Assembly (NCBI RefSeq): GCF_030689025.1
Contig: NZ_JAUYWA010000010.1
Span: forward strand, 58,403-122,402
Direction: 5' to 3'
Origin: Oceanobacter sp. 1_MG-2023
GTDB lineage: Bacteria > Pseudomonadota > Gammaproteobacteria > Pseudomonadales > Oceanobacteraceae
DNA: 64,000 bases
Below are positions 34,218 to 43,795 of the stretch, piece by piece; the first letter of the stretch is position 1, and every line of letters starts with the position of its first letter. The translations under genes and the position numbers were made by a program. Under the pieces are notes generated by a model, which did not search any database, was not told the origin of the DNA, and worked only from the letters and a program-made list of their open reading frames with translations.

Positions 34218-36152
34218 ATGCAATTTCACCTTAACGGCTTTAACCCTGGCGATCCTCGTTTTGCTGATCCCATGGATGCTGTCGTCGCGCCGCCGCTCAA
34301 GCGCCCATTGCCGGAATATGTCGATGTGCTGATTGTCGGTTGTGGCCCTGCGGGTCTGAATCTGGCGGCGCAGCTGTCGCAGTTTGGCGATATTTCGGTC
34401 GCCATCGTTGAGCAGAAAGACGACCGTCTGCTGGTCGGTCAGGCCGATGGCATTGCCTGTCGTACTCTGGAAATGTTCCAGGCCTACGGCTTTGCTGATC
34501 AGGTTATTCAGGAAGCCTGCCAGATCAGCGAAGCGGCATTCTGGAAGCCGGATGCCAATCACCCCGAGCAGATTATCCGCAGTGGCAAGGTGCAGGATGT
34601 GGCTGACGATCTGTCCGAGATGCCGCACCTGATCATTAACCAGGCCCGTATTCACGATATGTTTCTGGAGGTAATGCGCCAAGGCCCGGGCAAGGTGGAG
34701 CCGCACTACCAGCGTAAATTGCTGGGACTGGAGGTCGACCCGGAAGGCGGCGAGTATCCGGTTACGGTCAAGCTGGAGCGCGGTGTTAACTACTCCCAGT
34801 ACAGCCAGGAAATCGAGACCGTTAAAGCCAGGTATGTCGTCGGTTGTGATGGTGCCCGTTCCAGCGTGCGCAATGCGATTGGTCAGGAGCTGGTCGGTGA
34901 TGCTCTCAACCAGGCCTGGGGCGTGATGGATGTGCTGTTGAATACCGATTTCCCGGATATTCGCCTGAAATCGCTGATCCACTCCAACAACGAAGGCAAT
35001 ATGCTGATCATCCCGCGTGAGGGTGGTTACATGGCCCGCTTGTACATCGAGCTGGACAAACTCAAGGAGAATGAGCGTGTCGCTCGTAACGAGATGACTG
35101 CCGACGTACTGATTGCCGGTGCCAATCGCATCATGCAACCGTACACCATTGATGTGAAAGAAGTGGCCTGGTGGAGTGTGTATGAGATTGGTCAGCGCAT
35201 CACCACCGCCTTTGATGATTCAACTCCCGAGCGTCCGGCACGGGTTTTTCTGGCCGGTGATGCCTGCCACACCCACAGCCCGAAAGCCGGTCAGGGATTG
35301 AATACATCGGTTATGGATACCTGGAACCTGGGCTGGAAACTGGCTCACGTACTGACCGGGCTGGCCGAAGAGGATCTGCTAAAAACCTATTCTGCCGAAC
35401 GACGTGAGTACGGTCAGGCGCTGATCGATTTCGACCGCGAGTTCTCACGCATGTTCAGTGCCAGACCGAAGTCGGCCGAGTACCCGGAGGGGGTCGATCC
35501 CGCCGGATTCCAGCGCTATTTCCAGCTCTTTGGCCAATACACGGCCGGGGTTTCCATTCAGTACAAGCCATCCGTCCTGGTGTCTGACGACCGCTATCAG
35601 TACCTCGCCAGTGGCCTCACGGTAGGGAAACGTTTTCACTCTGCGCCGGTTATCCGTCAGGGCGACGCCAAACCGGTACAGCTGGGCCACTGTCATACCG
35701 CCAATGGCGCTTATCGGATTTATGCCTTTGGCGGCAGTGCAGACGCCATGTCGGATCAGTGTGGCGTCAACGCCTTGTGTGACTTTCTCGCCAACGATCC
35801 CCGTTCACCGTTATTGCGTCATACCCCGGCAGGAGCTGATAGGGATACGGTCATTGATGTCCGTGCGGTGTTTAACCAGCCACATCAGACTCTGGAAACC
35901 GGCAGCATACACCCGGTGCTGGCACCACAAAAAGGCAAGTACGGCCTGCGTGACTACGAGAAAGTTTTCTGTGCCGATCACCGCCCGGAGTCGTCTGGTG
36001 GTGGCCAGAATATCTACGACCTGCGCGGTATTCATAAAGCACAGGGTTGCCTTGTGATCGTGCGGCCAGATCAGTACGTTGCCGATGTGCTGCCACTGGA
36101 TGACTATACCCGCCTGACAGCCTTGTTTGAGGGCCTGTTGAAGTTGCAGTAA
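34218..36152 (+). CDS. mobA: 3-hydroxybenzoate 4-monooxygenase (MobA-type flavoprotein)
   Basis: A 644-residue group A flavin monooxygenase that converts 3-hydroxybenzoate to protocatechuate. The FAD-binding G-C-G-P-A-G-L is near residues 41-47, the D-G-A-R-S motif near 213, and G-D-A-C-H-T-H-S-P-K-A-G-Q-G near 353. The C-terminal thioredoxin-like domain of the phenol hydroxylase branch occupies about 460-640. The N-terminus (M-Q-F-H-L-N-G-F) and many internal blocks match MobA of Comamonas. An inverted-repeat hairpin follows, shared with the convergent benE gene. No protocatechuate ring-cleavage genes are in the window. Confidence 0.9.
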   Translation: MQFHLNGFNPGDPRFADPMDAVVAPPLKRPLPEYVDVLIVGCGPAGLNLAAQLSQFGDISVAIVEQKDDRLLVGQADGIACRTLEMFQAYGFADQVIQEACQISEAAFWKPDANHPEQIIRSGKVQDVADDLSEMPHLIINQARIHDMFLEVMRQGPGKVEPHYQRKLLGLEVDPEGGEYPVTVKLERGVNYSQYSQEIETVKARYVVGCDGARSSVRNAIGQELVGDALNQAWGVMDVLLNTDFPDIRLKSLIHSNNEGNMLIIPREGGYMARLYIELDKLKENERVARNEMTADVLIAGANRIMQPYTIDVKEVAWWSVYEIGQRITTAFDDSTPERPARVFLAGDACHTHSPKAGQGLNTSVMDTWNLGWKLAHVLTGLAEEDLLKTYSAERREYGQALIDFDREFSRMFSARPKSAEYPEGVDPAGFQRYFQLFGQYTAGVSIQYKPSVLVSDDRYQYLASGLTVGKRFHSAPVIRQGDAKPVQLGHCHTANGAYRIYAFGGSADAMSDQCGVNALCDFLANDPRSPLLRHTPAGADRDTVIDVRAVFNQPHQTLETGSIHPVLAPQKGKYGLRDYEKVFCADHRPESSGGGQNIYDLRGIHKAQGCLVIVRPDQYVADVLPLDDYTRLTALFEGLLKLQ

Positions 36153-36161
36153 ACCAGCACG

Positions 36162-36187
36162 ACTCACCGGAGCTGATACCGGTGAGT
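36162..36187. terminator. hairpin between convergent mobA and benE
   Basis: ACTCACCGG and CCGGTGAGT form a perfect nine-base stem with an eight-base loop between the two convergent stops. T-runs are short on both sides, so it may act as a weak bidirectional terminator. Confidence 0.6.
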
Positions 36188-36206
36188 TTATCGACGCCGT
36201 CGTGTT

Positions 36207-37376
36207 TCAGCGCGCCACCCGTCGCAGCTGGTTGGTCATCACAAACACCGCGGTTCCCAGTACCACGCCCCAGAATGCCGAGCCGATACCATAAATACTG
36301 ATACCGGATGCGGTGGTCATAAAGGCCACCATAGAGGCTTCCAGGTGCTCTTTGTCATCCAGCATCCCCGCGAGGCTGCCACTGATGGCTCCCAGCAAGG
36401 CCAGTCCGGCAATAATGGCAATCATCTCCGTTGGAAAGCTGGTAAAAAACAGCACCACACTGCCAGCAAACAAACCCGCCAACAGATAAAAAAAGCCGCT
36501 GGCAATACCAGCAATATAACGCTTGTCCGATTCCGGGTGAGCATCCGCACTGGTACACATGGAAGCGGTAATGGCCGCCACAACGGTCGTAATGCCGCCA
36601 AACAGGGCAATAGGAATCGAGGTCAACGACAAGACGGTAATGACCGGTCGGGTCGAGACCGTATAACCGGCCGATTTGAGAATGGTAAACCCCGGTAAGA
36701 ACTGCCCGGTCAGGCTGACGATCATCAGCGGTAACGCCAGGCTCAAAGTCGAGCTGATCGTCCACTCCGGCATAATCAGGGTCGGGGTCGCCATTTCCCA
36801 GCGCAGCGAACTGAGATCGGCATCCAGCACGGTAAACGACAAACCAAAGCCAAGCACAACCAGCAGCACCAGAAAATAGCTGCGGCTAAAAAACTTGAAC
36901 ATCACAAACGCCAGCACCATCACCACCGCCACAACCGGTGTCGACTCCAGCGTACGGAATGCCCCCAAACCAAAATCAAACAGAATACCCGCCATCATGG
37001 CGCTCGCCACTCCGCGCGGAATCAGATGCACCACCCGGTCAAACAAACCACTGATGCCAATCAGCAGCAGGATCACCGCCGCCGTGATATAGGCACCAAT
37101 CGCTTCGTTTAACGACAACTCAGGGAACAGCGTCACCAGTAATACCGCCCCCGGTGACGACCAGGCCGTGATCACAGGTACCCGCAGCCAGGCGCTCAGA
37201 CAGATCCCGGTGATGCCAGCGCCAAACGACAAGGCCCACACCCAGGAAGTCATCATCGCATGAGAAACACCGGCCTGTTCAGCCGCCTGAAATACAATCG
37301 CCAGTGGCCCGGAGAACGACACCAGCACCACCATAAATCCCGCAATCAACGCGGACGCAGAGACATCTTTGATCAT
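36207..37376 (-). CDS. benE: BenE-family benzoate/H+ symporter
   Basis: A 389-residue inner-membrane transporter of the benzoate:proton symporter family, with eleven to twelve hydrophobic segments. Signature regions are F-S-G-P-L-A-I-V-F-Q near residue 24, A-W-S-S-P-G-A-V-L-L near 72, and R-G-V-A-S-A-M-M-A-G-I near 122. It starts at 37376, 19 bases after the RidA gene's stop, and both are probably cotranscribed. Its neighbour is the 3-hydroxybenzoate monooxygenase rather than benABCD, so hydroxybenzoate could be a substrate as well as benzoate. Confidence 0.88.
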   Translation of the reverse strand: MIKDVSASALIAGFMVVLVSFSGPLAIVFQAAEQAGVSHAMMTSWVWALSFGAGITGICLSAWLRVPVITAWSSPGAVLLVTLFPELSLNEAIGAYITAAVILLLIGISGLFDRVVHLIPRGVASAMMAGILFDFGLGAFRTLESTPVVAVVMVLAFVMFKFFSRSYFLVLLVVLGFGLSFTVLDADLSSLRWEMATPTLIMPEWTISSTLSLALPLMIVSLTGQFLPGFTILKSAGYTVSTRPVITVLSLTSIPIALFGGITTVVAAITASMCTSADAHPESDKRYIAGIASGFFYLLAGLFAGSVVLFFTSFPTEMIAIIAGLALLGAISGSLAGMLDDKEHLEASMVAFMTTASGISIYGIGSAFWGVVLGTAVFVMTNQLRRVAR

Positions 37377-37395
37377 CGAGCCTGTTCCTGATAAA

Positions 37396-37794
37396 TCATT
37401 CAAATTGGGCGACACCCTTCACTTCCAGAAAATACCCGGGCGCACCACATAAAGAGGCCGCACCAATTGCCGTCCAGGCAACCAGGATACCGTCCAGATA
37501 GCGGTCACGTACTTGCATAAATAACGGCAGGTCACGCATATCGGTGTGAAAGCTGGTCATTTCGACCAGGTCGCCAAACGAACCACCCGCCGATTCTAAC
37601 ACCCGCTTCATATTCTCGAACACCATAACAAACTGGGCTTCTTTATCTACCACCAGCTGGCGTTGGGAATCCCGGCCAATCTGGCCGGAGATATACAGTG
37701 TCTTGCCGACCAGAACACCCGGTGCATAACCGATGTCATCGCGAATAAATTCCATGCCTGCTGGCACAATGGCTTGTGATTGAAGAGTCGTCAT
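37396..37794 (-). CDS. RidA family (YjgF/YER057c/UK114) protein
   Basis: A 132-residue chorismate-mutase-like-fold protein with the family blocks G-K-T-L-Y-I-S-G-Q-I-G near residue 33 and N-M-K-R-V-L-E-S-A-G near 62. The C-terminal part holds a variant of the R-V-x-V end region. RidA proteins hydrolyse reactive enamine/imine intermediates; others in aromatic gene clusters act as ring-cleavage-product deaminases. The arginine that defines canonical RidA deaminases is not obvious here, so it may be one of the Rid subgroups with other roles. Its transcript continues into benE. Confidence 0.82.
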   Translation of the reverse strand: MTTLQSQAIVPAGMEFIRDDIGYAPGVLVGKTLYISGQIGRDSQRQLVVDKEAQFVMVFENMKRVLESAGGSFGDLVEMTSFHTDMRDLPLFMQVRDRYLDGILVAWTAIGAASLCGAPGYFLEVKGVAQFE

Positions 37795-37871
37795 AGCAGT
37801 ACCTGTATACATCATGGTGATGGATGGTCAGTCGAATGGTTACCGGTAAAAAGCAACCAGAGAACAGGCTA

Positions 37872-37890
37872 GCCGGGCGAGATGCCCGGC
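37872..37890 (-). terminator. hairpin downstream of cydC
   Basis: GCCGGGC and GCCCGGC with a five-base loop, about 70 bases beyond the cydC stop. The T-run is not immediate, so terminator function is only probable. Confidence 0.4.
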
Positions 37891-37961
37891 CACTATCCAT
37901 ATCACTTCAATTTGTATCCAGTCACTGCAGAGCGGCAGGAAAACAGCAGGCGGGGAGCCTG

Positions 37962-39596
37962 CTAGCCCAGCTCCAGTACTTGCTGGCCCGGCAAAATCAG
38001 ATCCCGATCATGGCTGTTGGCAATCACCAGCTGGTGTTGCCAGTGATCGGCCAGGTTGGCAAAGACCTGCTGGGCCAGATCAACGTCCATTCCGGCTCCC
38101 GGCTCATCCAGCAGAATAATCCGCGGCTGCTGCAACACCAGTCGTGCCAGCCCCAGCCGTTTGCATTCACCGCCCGATGCTTGCCACTCACCGTCGCCAA
38201 GCCAGGTATCCAGCCCCTGCGGCAGCTGCATGGCCCACTCGTCCAACTGCACCAGAGCCAATGCCGCCAGAATATCGTCATCGCTGTGCGGGTGGTTCAG
38301 ACACACGTTGTCACGCAGACTGGCACGCAAGATATCGATACGCTGTGGCATCAAGCCTATCCCTTCAGGGCTGTCCAGCGACAGCCGAATGGCACCGGCC
38401 GAAGCCTGCAACTGACCAGCCAGCAAGGCAATCAGCGTGCTTTTGCCACAGCCACTGGGGCCATAAATCCAATGCCAGCGAGTGCGCCCCGCCTGCGTTT
38501 CAAAACGATGGCTGAAACCATCAAACACCGCCGCTGGCTGGCCAGGGTAGCGATAGTGCAACTGCTCCAGCACCACGGCCAGATCCTCCCGGTCGCCGAC
38601 GAACTCACGGCCATCGACAGCAACATGATCACTGGCGGCCAGTTGATCAAGCCGTTGTAATGCTTTCATACCCAGCTGCCAGGCTGCCACCACCGGGCCA
38701 GCCGTCAACAACACTTCGCCGCTCCCCAGCGTCAGCAACAGCAACATAAACAGGTTGGCTCCGGCCAGTTCACCCGCTTGATAGGCAACAAATCCTTGCC
38801 AGAAAATCACCACCACCAGCGCCACCAGTCCAGCCTCAGCCAGCAGCAGCAGTGTATGCTGGCGAGACACCGCCCGTACTTCCTGACGATCGGCGTCACC
38901 GGCCTGTTCGACCAGTTGCTCCCCGGCCGCCTGTAAACGGCCATGCAGCGTCAGCGTGCGCATATTACTGAGCAAGGCACTGGAGCGTCGCCATTGCTCT
39001 GACCGCAGCTGATGGCTGCCATCCTGCGCCTGCAACACTGCCCGGCTGTACAGTAACGGCATCACCAGTACCACCAGTACCAACAGAGGGATGGCCCAGG
39101 GCACCACGGCAGGCAATACCAGCGCCAGGGTCAACAGATAGCCCAATACCGTCGCCACATTCACCACCGCCGGTAATACCGCCGACAGATAGATGGACTC
39201 GATATGCTGCACGTCTTGTAGCAAGCGGCTGGTTGATTCATGCCGGTCCAGCTGGATTTCCTGCCACTGCCGCCGACCAATCAGCCGGAACAGATCCCCT
39301 CGCAAGCGGGATATAATCCGGAAGGTCGCTTCATGACTGGCCAGCCGTTCACCATAACGCCCCAGAGTTCGTGAGATCGACAGGCCGCGAACCATGGCCG
39401 CCGGGGTAAAATAATTAAACTGATGCGCCGCCACAGCATTCAGCCCTGCCATGGCCGCGGCACTGATAAACCAACCCGAGACGGCCAGCAAGGCAACCCC
39501 GGAAAATGCCGTCAGCACCGCCAGAAAAATCCCCAGCAGAGCCAGCTTTTGCTCAGCCGCCAGCTGGCGAAAATAATGTTGTGACAAGGACTTCAT
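37962..39596 (-). CDS. cydC: CydC, ABC exporter subunit for heme/thiol export and cytochrome bd assembly
   Basis: A 544-residue half-transporter. The transmembrane domain spans about residues 15-300. The nucleotide-binding domain has Walker A G-P-S-G-C-G-K-S-T near 375, signature A-S-G-G-E-C-K-R near 473, and Walker B I-I-L-L-D-E-P-G near 494. The early A-V-S-G-W-F-I-S-A-A-A-M-A-G block is typical of CydC. It exports glutathione/cysteine and supports heme maturation of cytochrome bd. It overlaps cydD by four bases. The cydAB structural genes are not in this window. Confidence 0.9.
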   Translation of the reverse strand: MKSLSQHYFRQLAAEQKLALLGIFLAVLTAFSGVALLAVSGWFISAAAMAGLNAVAAHQFNYFTPAAMVRGLSISRTLGRYGERLASHEATFRIISRLRGDLFRLIGRRQWQEIQLDRHESTSRLLQDVQHIESIYLSAVLPAVVNVATVLGYLLTLALVLPAVVPWAIPLLVLVVLVMPLLYSRAVLQAQDGSHQLRSEQWRRSSALLSNMRTLTLHGRLQAAGEQLVEQAGDADRQEVRAVSRQHTLLLLAEAGLVALVVVIFWQGFVAYQAGELAGANLFMLLLLTLGSGEVLLTAGPVVAAWQLGMKALQRLDQLAASDHVAVDGREFVGDREDLAVVLEQLHYRYPGQPAAVFDGFSHRFETQAGRTRWHWIYGPSGCGKSTLIALLAGQLQASAGAIRLSLDSPEGIGLMPQRIDILRASLRDNVCLNHPHSDDDILAALALVQLDEWAMQLPQGLDTWLGDGEWQASGGECKRLGLARLVLQQPRIILLDEPGAGMDVDLAQQVFANLADHWQHQLVIANSHDRDLILPGQQVLELG

Positions 39597-41305
39597 AACA
39601 AGGCCTCCGCTGCTGCCGCTTTGGTCAGCGAGATCTCCAGATCAAACAACTCACGCTCCCCCGGGCGATGACTGGCCATTACCAGCATGCCGCCATCCGC
39701 CGCAAAAACCGCCAGCTGCTGCATAAATTCAGCCGCGGTATCCTGATCGAGGTTGGCTGTTGGTTCATCCAGCAACAACAAGGCAGGCCGATGCAGAAAC
39801 ACCCGCGCCAAGGCAATCCGCTGGGCCTGGCCACCCGACAGATAACCGCCGCTGTCGCTGATAAGGTAATCCAGCTGACCCGGCAAGGCCGCTACCAGCA
39901 CATCGACACGCGCATTGCTCAAGGCTGCCCACAGCGCCTCATCGCTGAACGTGCGCCCCAGGGTCAGGTTCTCGCGAATGGTGGCAAAGAGCAGTTCCGG
40001 CTTTTGCGACAGATAACCAATCTGCTGAAACCAATCCGCCTGACGATACACAGAGGCCGGTTGGCCATTGATACACAACGCCCCGGCCAGCACTGGCCGC
40101 AAGCCCGCCAGCGTATCCAGCAAGGTGGTTTTACCCGACCCGGAAGGGCCGTTTAACAAGACTTTCTGGCCTGGGTGCAGCTCCAGATCAACCGGCCCAT
40201 GCACCGGTTTGTCGAGCTCACCACTTTGCACACCACGCAGCTGCAACGACGTCAGTGCCGCCACCTCATGGGGTTGGCTGTCTACCGCCAGTTGGCGATG
40301 CCAGCTATCCAGTTGCAGCAGGTGTTCGGCAACACTGACCGCATCCGAACGGTCGTGATACAAGGCTCCCATACGCCGTAATGGCTGGTAGAACTCCGGT
40401 GCCAGCATCAATAAAAAGATACCGTCAAACAGACCATACCCGGCCGCGTAACTGCCAACATCGTATTTATCGAGAAAGAACAGCCCCAGATACAGCGCCA
40501 CAATCGCCACACTGATGGCACTGAAAAACTCCAGTACCGTGCCCGACAAAAATGCCAGCTTCAGCACCTGCATGGTCGATTTGCGATAATCTTCCGACTG
40601 TTCAAACAGCCGATCGCCTTCCTGCTCTACCGCACCTGCCAGTTGTAATGCCTGCAGATTCTTCAGGCGGTCGGCCAACAAGTCCCCGAGGCGGTTGAGC
40701 TGCTGCAAATTGGCGCGGCTGACATCGGCAGCTTTGGAACCCACCAGCACCATAAACAAGGGCACCAGAGGAGCGGTCAGTAACAGAATCACAGGCACCA
40801 GCCAGCTGACAAACGCCGACGCCAGCAGAATCACCAGCGGCATCAGACCGGCCAGCCGCTGCTGCGGTATAAAATCGGCAAAATAACCCCGTTGTTTGTC
40901 GATTTCGGTGGTCAGCAAATTGCTGACTTCCGCAGCGTTAAAGTGAGGAAACAAACGAATATTGAGGCCAAAACAGCGTTGTAAGGCAAATTGTCGCAGC
41001 GCCGCCCGAATCCGCAAACTGGCGCGATTACCCAGCAACCCTTGACCCCAGACCGCCAGTGCCCGCAATAACAGAATCGCCGCCAACTGCAGCCAGTCCT
41101 GTAATGACGGCAATACCGATGAAGGCTGGTACACCGCCCGATCCAGCAAGGTCGCCACCTGCCAGGCCAAGGCAATGGTCATCGCCACCTGTAACAACCC
41201 CAGCAGGGTTGAAAAAGCGTTATAAAAGCGGGCTTTGCGGCCAAAATATTTAAGTAACGCCGCCGCAGTGGCAAATTCCGGCGTCTGGTCTGGCGATTTC
41301 ATCAT
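39593..41305 (-). CDS. cydD: CydD, partner ABC half-transporter of CydC
   Basis: A 570-residue half-transporter. Six transmembrane helices cover about residues 20-310. Walker A is G-P-S-G-S-G-K-T-T near residue 385, the signature L-S-G-G-Q-A-Q-R near 490, and Walker B L-L-L-L-D-E-P-T-A-N near 513. The E-x-S-N-L-L-T-T-E-I-D-K segment near residue 122 is characteristic of CydD. I used the ATG at 41305 because the preceding open frame to 41365 lacks family similarity; the next codon (41302) is an equal alternative. It heads a two-gene operon. Confidence 0.88.
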   Translation of the reverse strand: MMKSPDQTPEFATAAALLKYFGRKARFYNAFSTLLGLLQVAMTIALAWQVATLLDRAVYQPSSVLPSLQDWLQLAAILLLRALAVWGQGLLGNRASLRIRAALRQFALQRCFGLNIRLFPHFNAAEVSNLLTTEIDKQRGYFADFIPQQRLAGLMPLVILLASAFVSWLVPVILLLTAPLVPLFMVLVGSKAADVSRANLQQLNRLGDLLADRLKNLQALQLAGAVEQEGDRLFEQSEDYRKSTMQVLKLAFLSGTVLEFFSAISVAIVALYLGLFFLDKYDVGSYAAGYGLFDGIFLLMLAPEFYQPLRRMGALYHDRSDAVSVAEHLLQLDSWHRQLAVDSQPHEVAALTSLQLRGVQSGELDKPVHGPVDLELHPGQKVLLNGPSGSGKTTLLDTLAGLRPVLAGALCINGQPASVYRQADWFQQIGYLSQKPELLFATIRENLTLGRTFSDEALWAALSNARVDVLVAALPGQLDYLISDSGGYLSGGQAQRIALARVFLHRPALLLLDEPTANLDQDTAAEFMQQLAVFAADGGMLVMASHRPGERELFDLEISLTKAAAAEALL

Positions 41306-41510
41306 GGCGGGGCCTGTGCAGAAGTCGAGGCTATATAAACGGCGAGACATACTATCAGAACCCATGGCAGGAAACTGTAAGCACGGACTGAAGAATACTG
41401 TTTCAGATTCGCCGTTAGCACTCTGACCAATACCGCCACCCGGCTCCTCTCACTACCCGCTCACTACCCGCTGCGGATATCCATGGTTCTAACCGGGCTG
41501 ATGTCTGGGC

Positions 41511-42434
41511 TTATATCCGCGCACCAACCACTTGCTCGATCAACCACTGCAAGGCCGGGTCCTGTACGTGCAGCGGATGTTGGATCAGGGTCATGTCCCA
41601 ATGCGGCATATCCGCTGGCCCATCCACCGTACGTACCGGCAACCAGTCACTAAACAGTTCGGCCATACGACGCGGCAGGGTTAATAAGGCCCGGCGTTCG
41701 GCAACCAGACGGGCGGCGGCAAGATAATTGATCATTTGAGCCAGGCGCTGACGCTGACGTTGCTGGCCAGCCAGCCAGCGGTCGATGCCATTGGTGCTGG
41801 TATCGGTCTGGTCCAGCATCACCACATGAGGAAAATCCAGGTACTGATCAAGGGTGAGCTGGTCGGGAATATCATCGAAGCGTGTGCCCGCCAGGCAGAC
41901 CAGTTGTTCGGTCAGCCAGGGCTGCCGTAACAGGTGCGGGGGAATGCTGAGATTTTCATCCAGACCAATGACCAGATCCACCGAGCCATTTTCCAGCCGC
42001 TCCAGCGAGGCGTGCGGGCCAATCATTTCCAGGTCAAAGATAACCCCGGGGGCTTGCTGTTGCAGCGTCGGCATCATGTCTGGCAATACCACCGCTTCAA
42101 AGTAGTCCGTGGCAGCAATGGTAAATACCCGCTGGCTATGGGCCGGTTCAAATTGTTTCGGCGGTGCCAGCGTCAGCTCCAGTTGCTTCAGAATGGCTTT
42201 GACTTCGGGCAGCATCGCCAGCGCCCGAGGCGTGGCCTGCAAGCCACTGCCACAACGTACCAGCAAGGGATCGTTGAGTTGCTGACGCAGCCGATTGAGG
42301 GCATGACTGGTGGCCGACTGACTCAAAAACAGCCGTTCCGATGCCCGCGAGACATGGCATTCGCTGATCAGGGCATCAAATACCTGCAACAGGTTAAGGT
42401 CAAAATGTCTTAGTGGTGACGTGGTATCCGACAT
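41511..42434 (-). CDS. LysR-family regulator beside agmatinase
   Basis: A 307-residue LysR regulator with the helix-turn-helix near residues 12-70 (L-L-Q-V-F-D-A-L, A-S-E-R-L-F-L-S-Q-S-A-T-S-H-A-L-N-R-L-R) of the NodD/NahR-like branch. The effector domain follows. A GGAG site nine bases upstream supports the start at 42434. It is divergent from the agmatinase gene across about 160 bases and is its probable regulator. The inducer could be agmatine or another guanidino compound, which is inference. Confidence 0.86.
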   Translation of the reverse strand: MSDTTSPLRHFDLNLLQVFDALISECHVSRASERLFLSQSATSHALNRLRQQLNDPLLVRCGSGLQATPRALAMLPEVKAILKQLELTLAPPKQFEPAHSQRVFTIAATDYFEAVVLPDMMPTLQQQAPGVIFDLEMIGPHASLERLENGSVDLVIGLDENLSIPPHLLRQPWLTEQLVCLAGTRFDDIPDQLTLDQYLDFPHVVMLDQTDTSTNGIDRWLAGQQRQRQRLAQMINYLAAARLVAERRALLTLPRRMAELFSDWLPVRTVDGPADMPHWDMTLIQHPLHVQDPALQWLIEQVVGARI

Positions 42435-42596
42435 ATTCAGAGTCTCCGCCAATTATGCACAGCGTGCATTATGTCAGGAATATTATTCATTTCTCTAATA
42501 ATTTGGCGACGCTTATTCTGCGCTTCATACCGTATCGAGACACAGGTAACACCCTGATCTCAGCTTCTGACAACCCAATGAATGACTGGAATATTC

Positions 42597-43571
42597 ATGT
42601 ACCCGACGTCTGCTTCCCATAATCCGCTGGCTACCTCCTCTGCCAATGCCGACCTGCCGCTCTACGGGGCGTTAGGTATGACCTTTATGCAGTGCCCGTT
42701 GATGACAGATATCCGCACCTCCCTCGCCGATGTCATTGTCGCGGGAGTGCCATTTGATATGGCTACGTCTGGTCGTCCCGGTGCCCGTTTCGGGCCTCAG
42801 GGAGTGCGTCAGGCATCGGCCAATCTGATTTGGGAAGGCAAGCGTTGGCCATGGACTTTTGCGCTGGATGACGTGTTAAAACTGGAGGATGCCGGGAACC
42901 TTGCGTTCCGCCATGGTGAACCACAGACGCTGGTCGACAACCTCGAAGCCTTTGCTGCTGCTTTGGTACAAGCCGGGAAAAAGACACTGTTTTTGGGTGG
43001 CGATCACTTTGTCACCCTGCCGATCCTGCGGGCCCAGGCAAAGCAACACGGGCCGCTGGCACTGATTCATTTTGATGCTCATACCGACACCTATGACGGC
43101 GGCAGCCAATACGATCACGGCACCCTGTTTCACCATGCCGTCGTGGAGGGACTGGTGGATACAGAACACTCGATCCAGCTGGGAATTCGTACCGCGTATG
43201 AATCAGACGGACACCCGTTCGAAGTTATTGACGCCGCAGAACTGAATGACCTTGGCCCGGCCGCGACACTGATGCGTATTCGTCAGCGAGTGGCAGGACG
43301 GCCGGTTTATATCAGTTTTGATATCGATGCCCTCGACCCGGCATTTGCCCCAGGTACCGGCACACCAGTATCCGCGGGTCTGACAATGGATGGGGCACTA
43401 AAAATCATCCGGGGCCTGGCTGGAATGGATATACGTGGCATGGATGTGGTGGAAGTAGCACCTGCTTACGACCATGCAGAAATCACCTCGCTGGCAGGAG
43501 CAACCCTGGCGCTGGACATGCTGTACGCCGTTGCCGCAGGAAAAATGCAAGCCGGGTTACCGGCAGCATAG
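42597..43571 (+). CDS. speB: agmatinase family ureohydrolase
   Basis: A 324-residue manganese-dependent ureohydrolase that removes urea from agmatine to give putrescine, or acts on a similar guanidino acid. The binuclear metal ligands are visible: G-G-D-H near residue 135, D-A-H-T-D near 160, and D-I-D-A-L-D near 247, with C-terminal M-D-V-V-E-V-A-P near 285. G-V-P-F-D-M-A-T-S-G-R-P-G-A-R near residue 53 is shared with E. coli SpeB. Start at 42597 has a weak GGA site; another ATG 15 bases earlier is possible. The product putrescine would enter the pathway encoded at 4.6 and 13-24 kb. Guanidinobutyrase is an alternative. Confidence 0.88.
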   Translation: MYPTSASHNPLATSSANADLPLYGALGMTFMQCPLMTDIRTSLADVIVAGVPFDMATSGRPGARFGPQGVRQASANLIWEGKRWPWTFALDDVLKLEDAGNLAFRHGEPQTLVDNLEAFAAALVQAGKKTLFLGGDHFVTLPILRAQAKQHGPLALIHFDAHTDTYDGGSQYDHGTLFHHAVVEGLVDTEHSIQLGIRTAYESDGHPFEVIDAAELNDLGPAATLMRIRQRVAGRPVYISFDIDALDPAFAPGTGTPVSAGLTMDGALKIIRGLAGMDIRGMDVVEVAPAYDHAEITSLAGATLALDMLYAVAAGKMQAGLPAA

Positions 43572-43756
43572 ACGGCAGAACCGTCCAGGGACGATGCAAT
43601 CACAACCCGGTCAGCGTTGAATCCCAATGCCCTTGCTGATCCGGGTTGCTGCTCACGGGATTCCTTCCTTCTTGCATAGAACCCGGAAGGTGTTGGATAA
43701 CCTCCCAAAAGCCTGAAAACAGATACTCGTGGATAAATAACCCTGGCATTTTGTTA

Positions 43757-43792
43757 TGTTCAATACAAATGAACGTTCATTTATATTGAACA
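43757..43792. promoter_or_regulatory. 36-bp near-perfect palindrome with TetR-type character
   Basis: TGTTCAATA, one unpaired base, the 16-bp perfect palindrome AAATGAACGTTCATTT, one unpaired base, and TATTGAACA. The inner core closely resembles operators of TetR-family repressors. It lies four bases before a GTG that begins a regulator-like N-terminus which then decays. Confidence 0.75.
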
Positions 43793-43795
43793 CCT

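Noticed and set aside
42582..42596. Earlier ATG for agmatinase at 42582
   Set aside because: Possible, but the ATG at 42597 is better placed after a GGA site; the difference is five residues.
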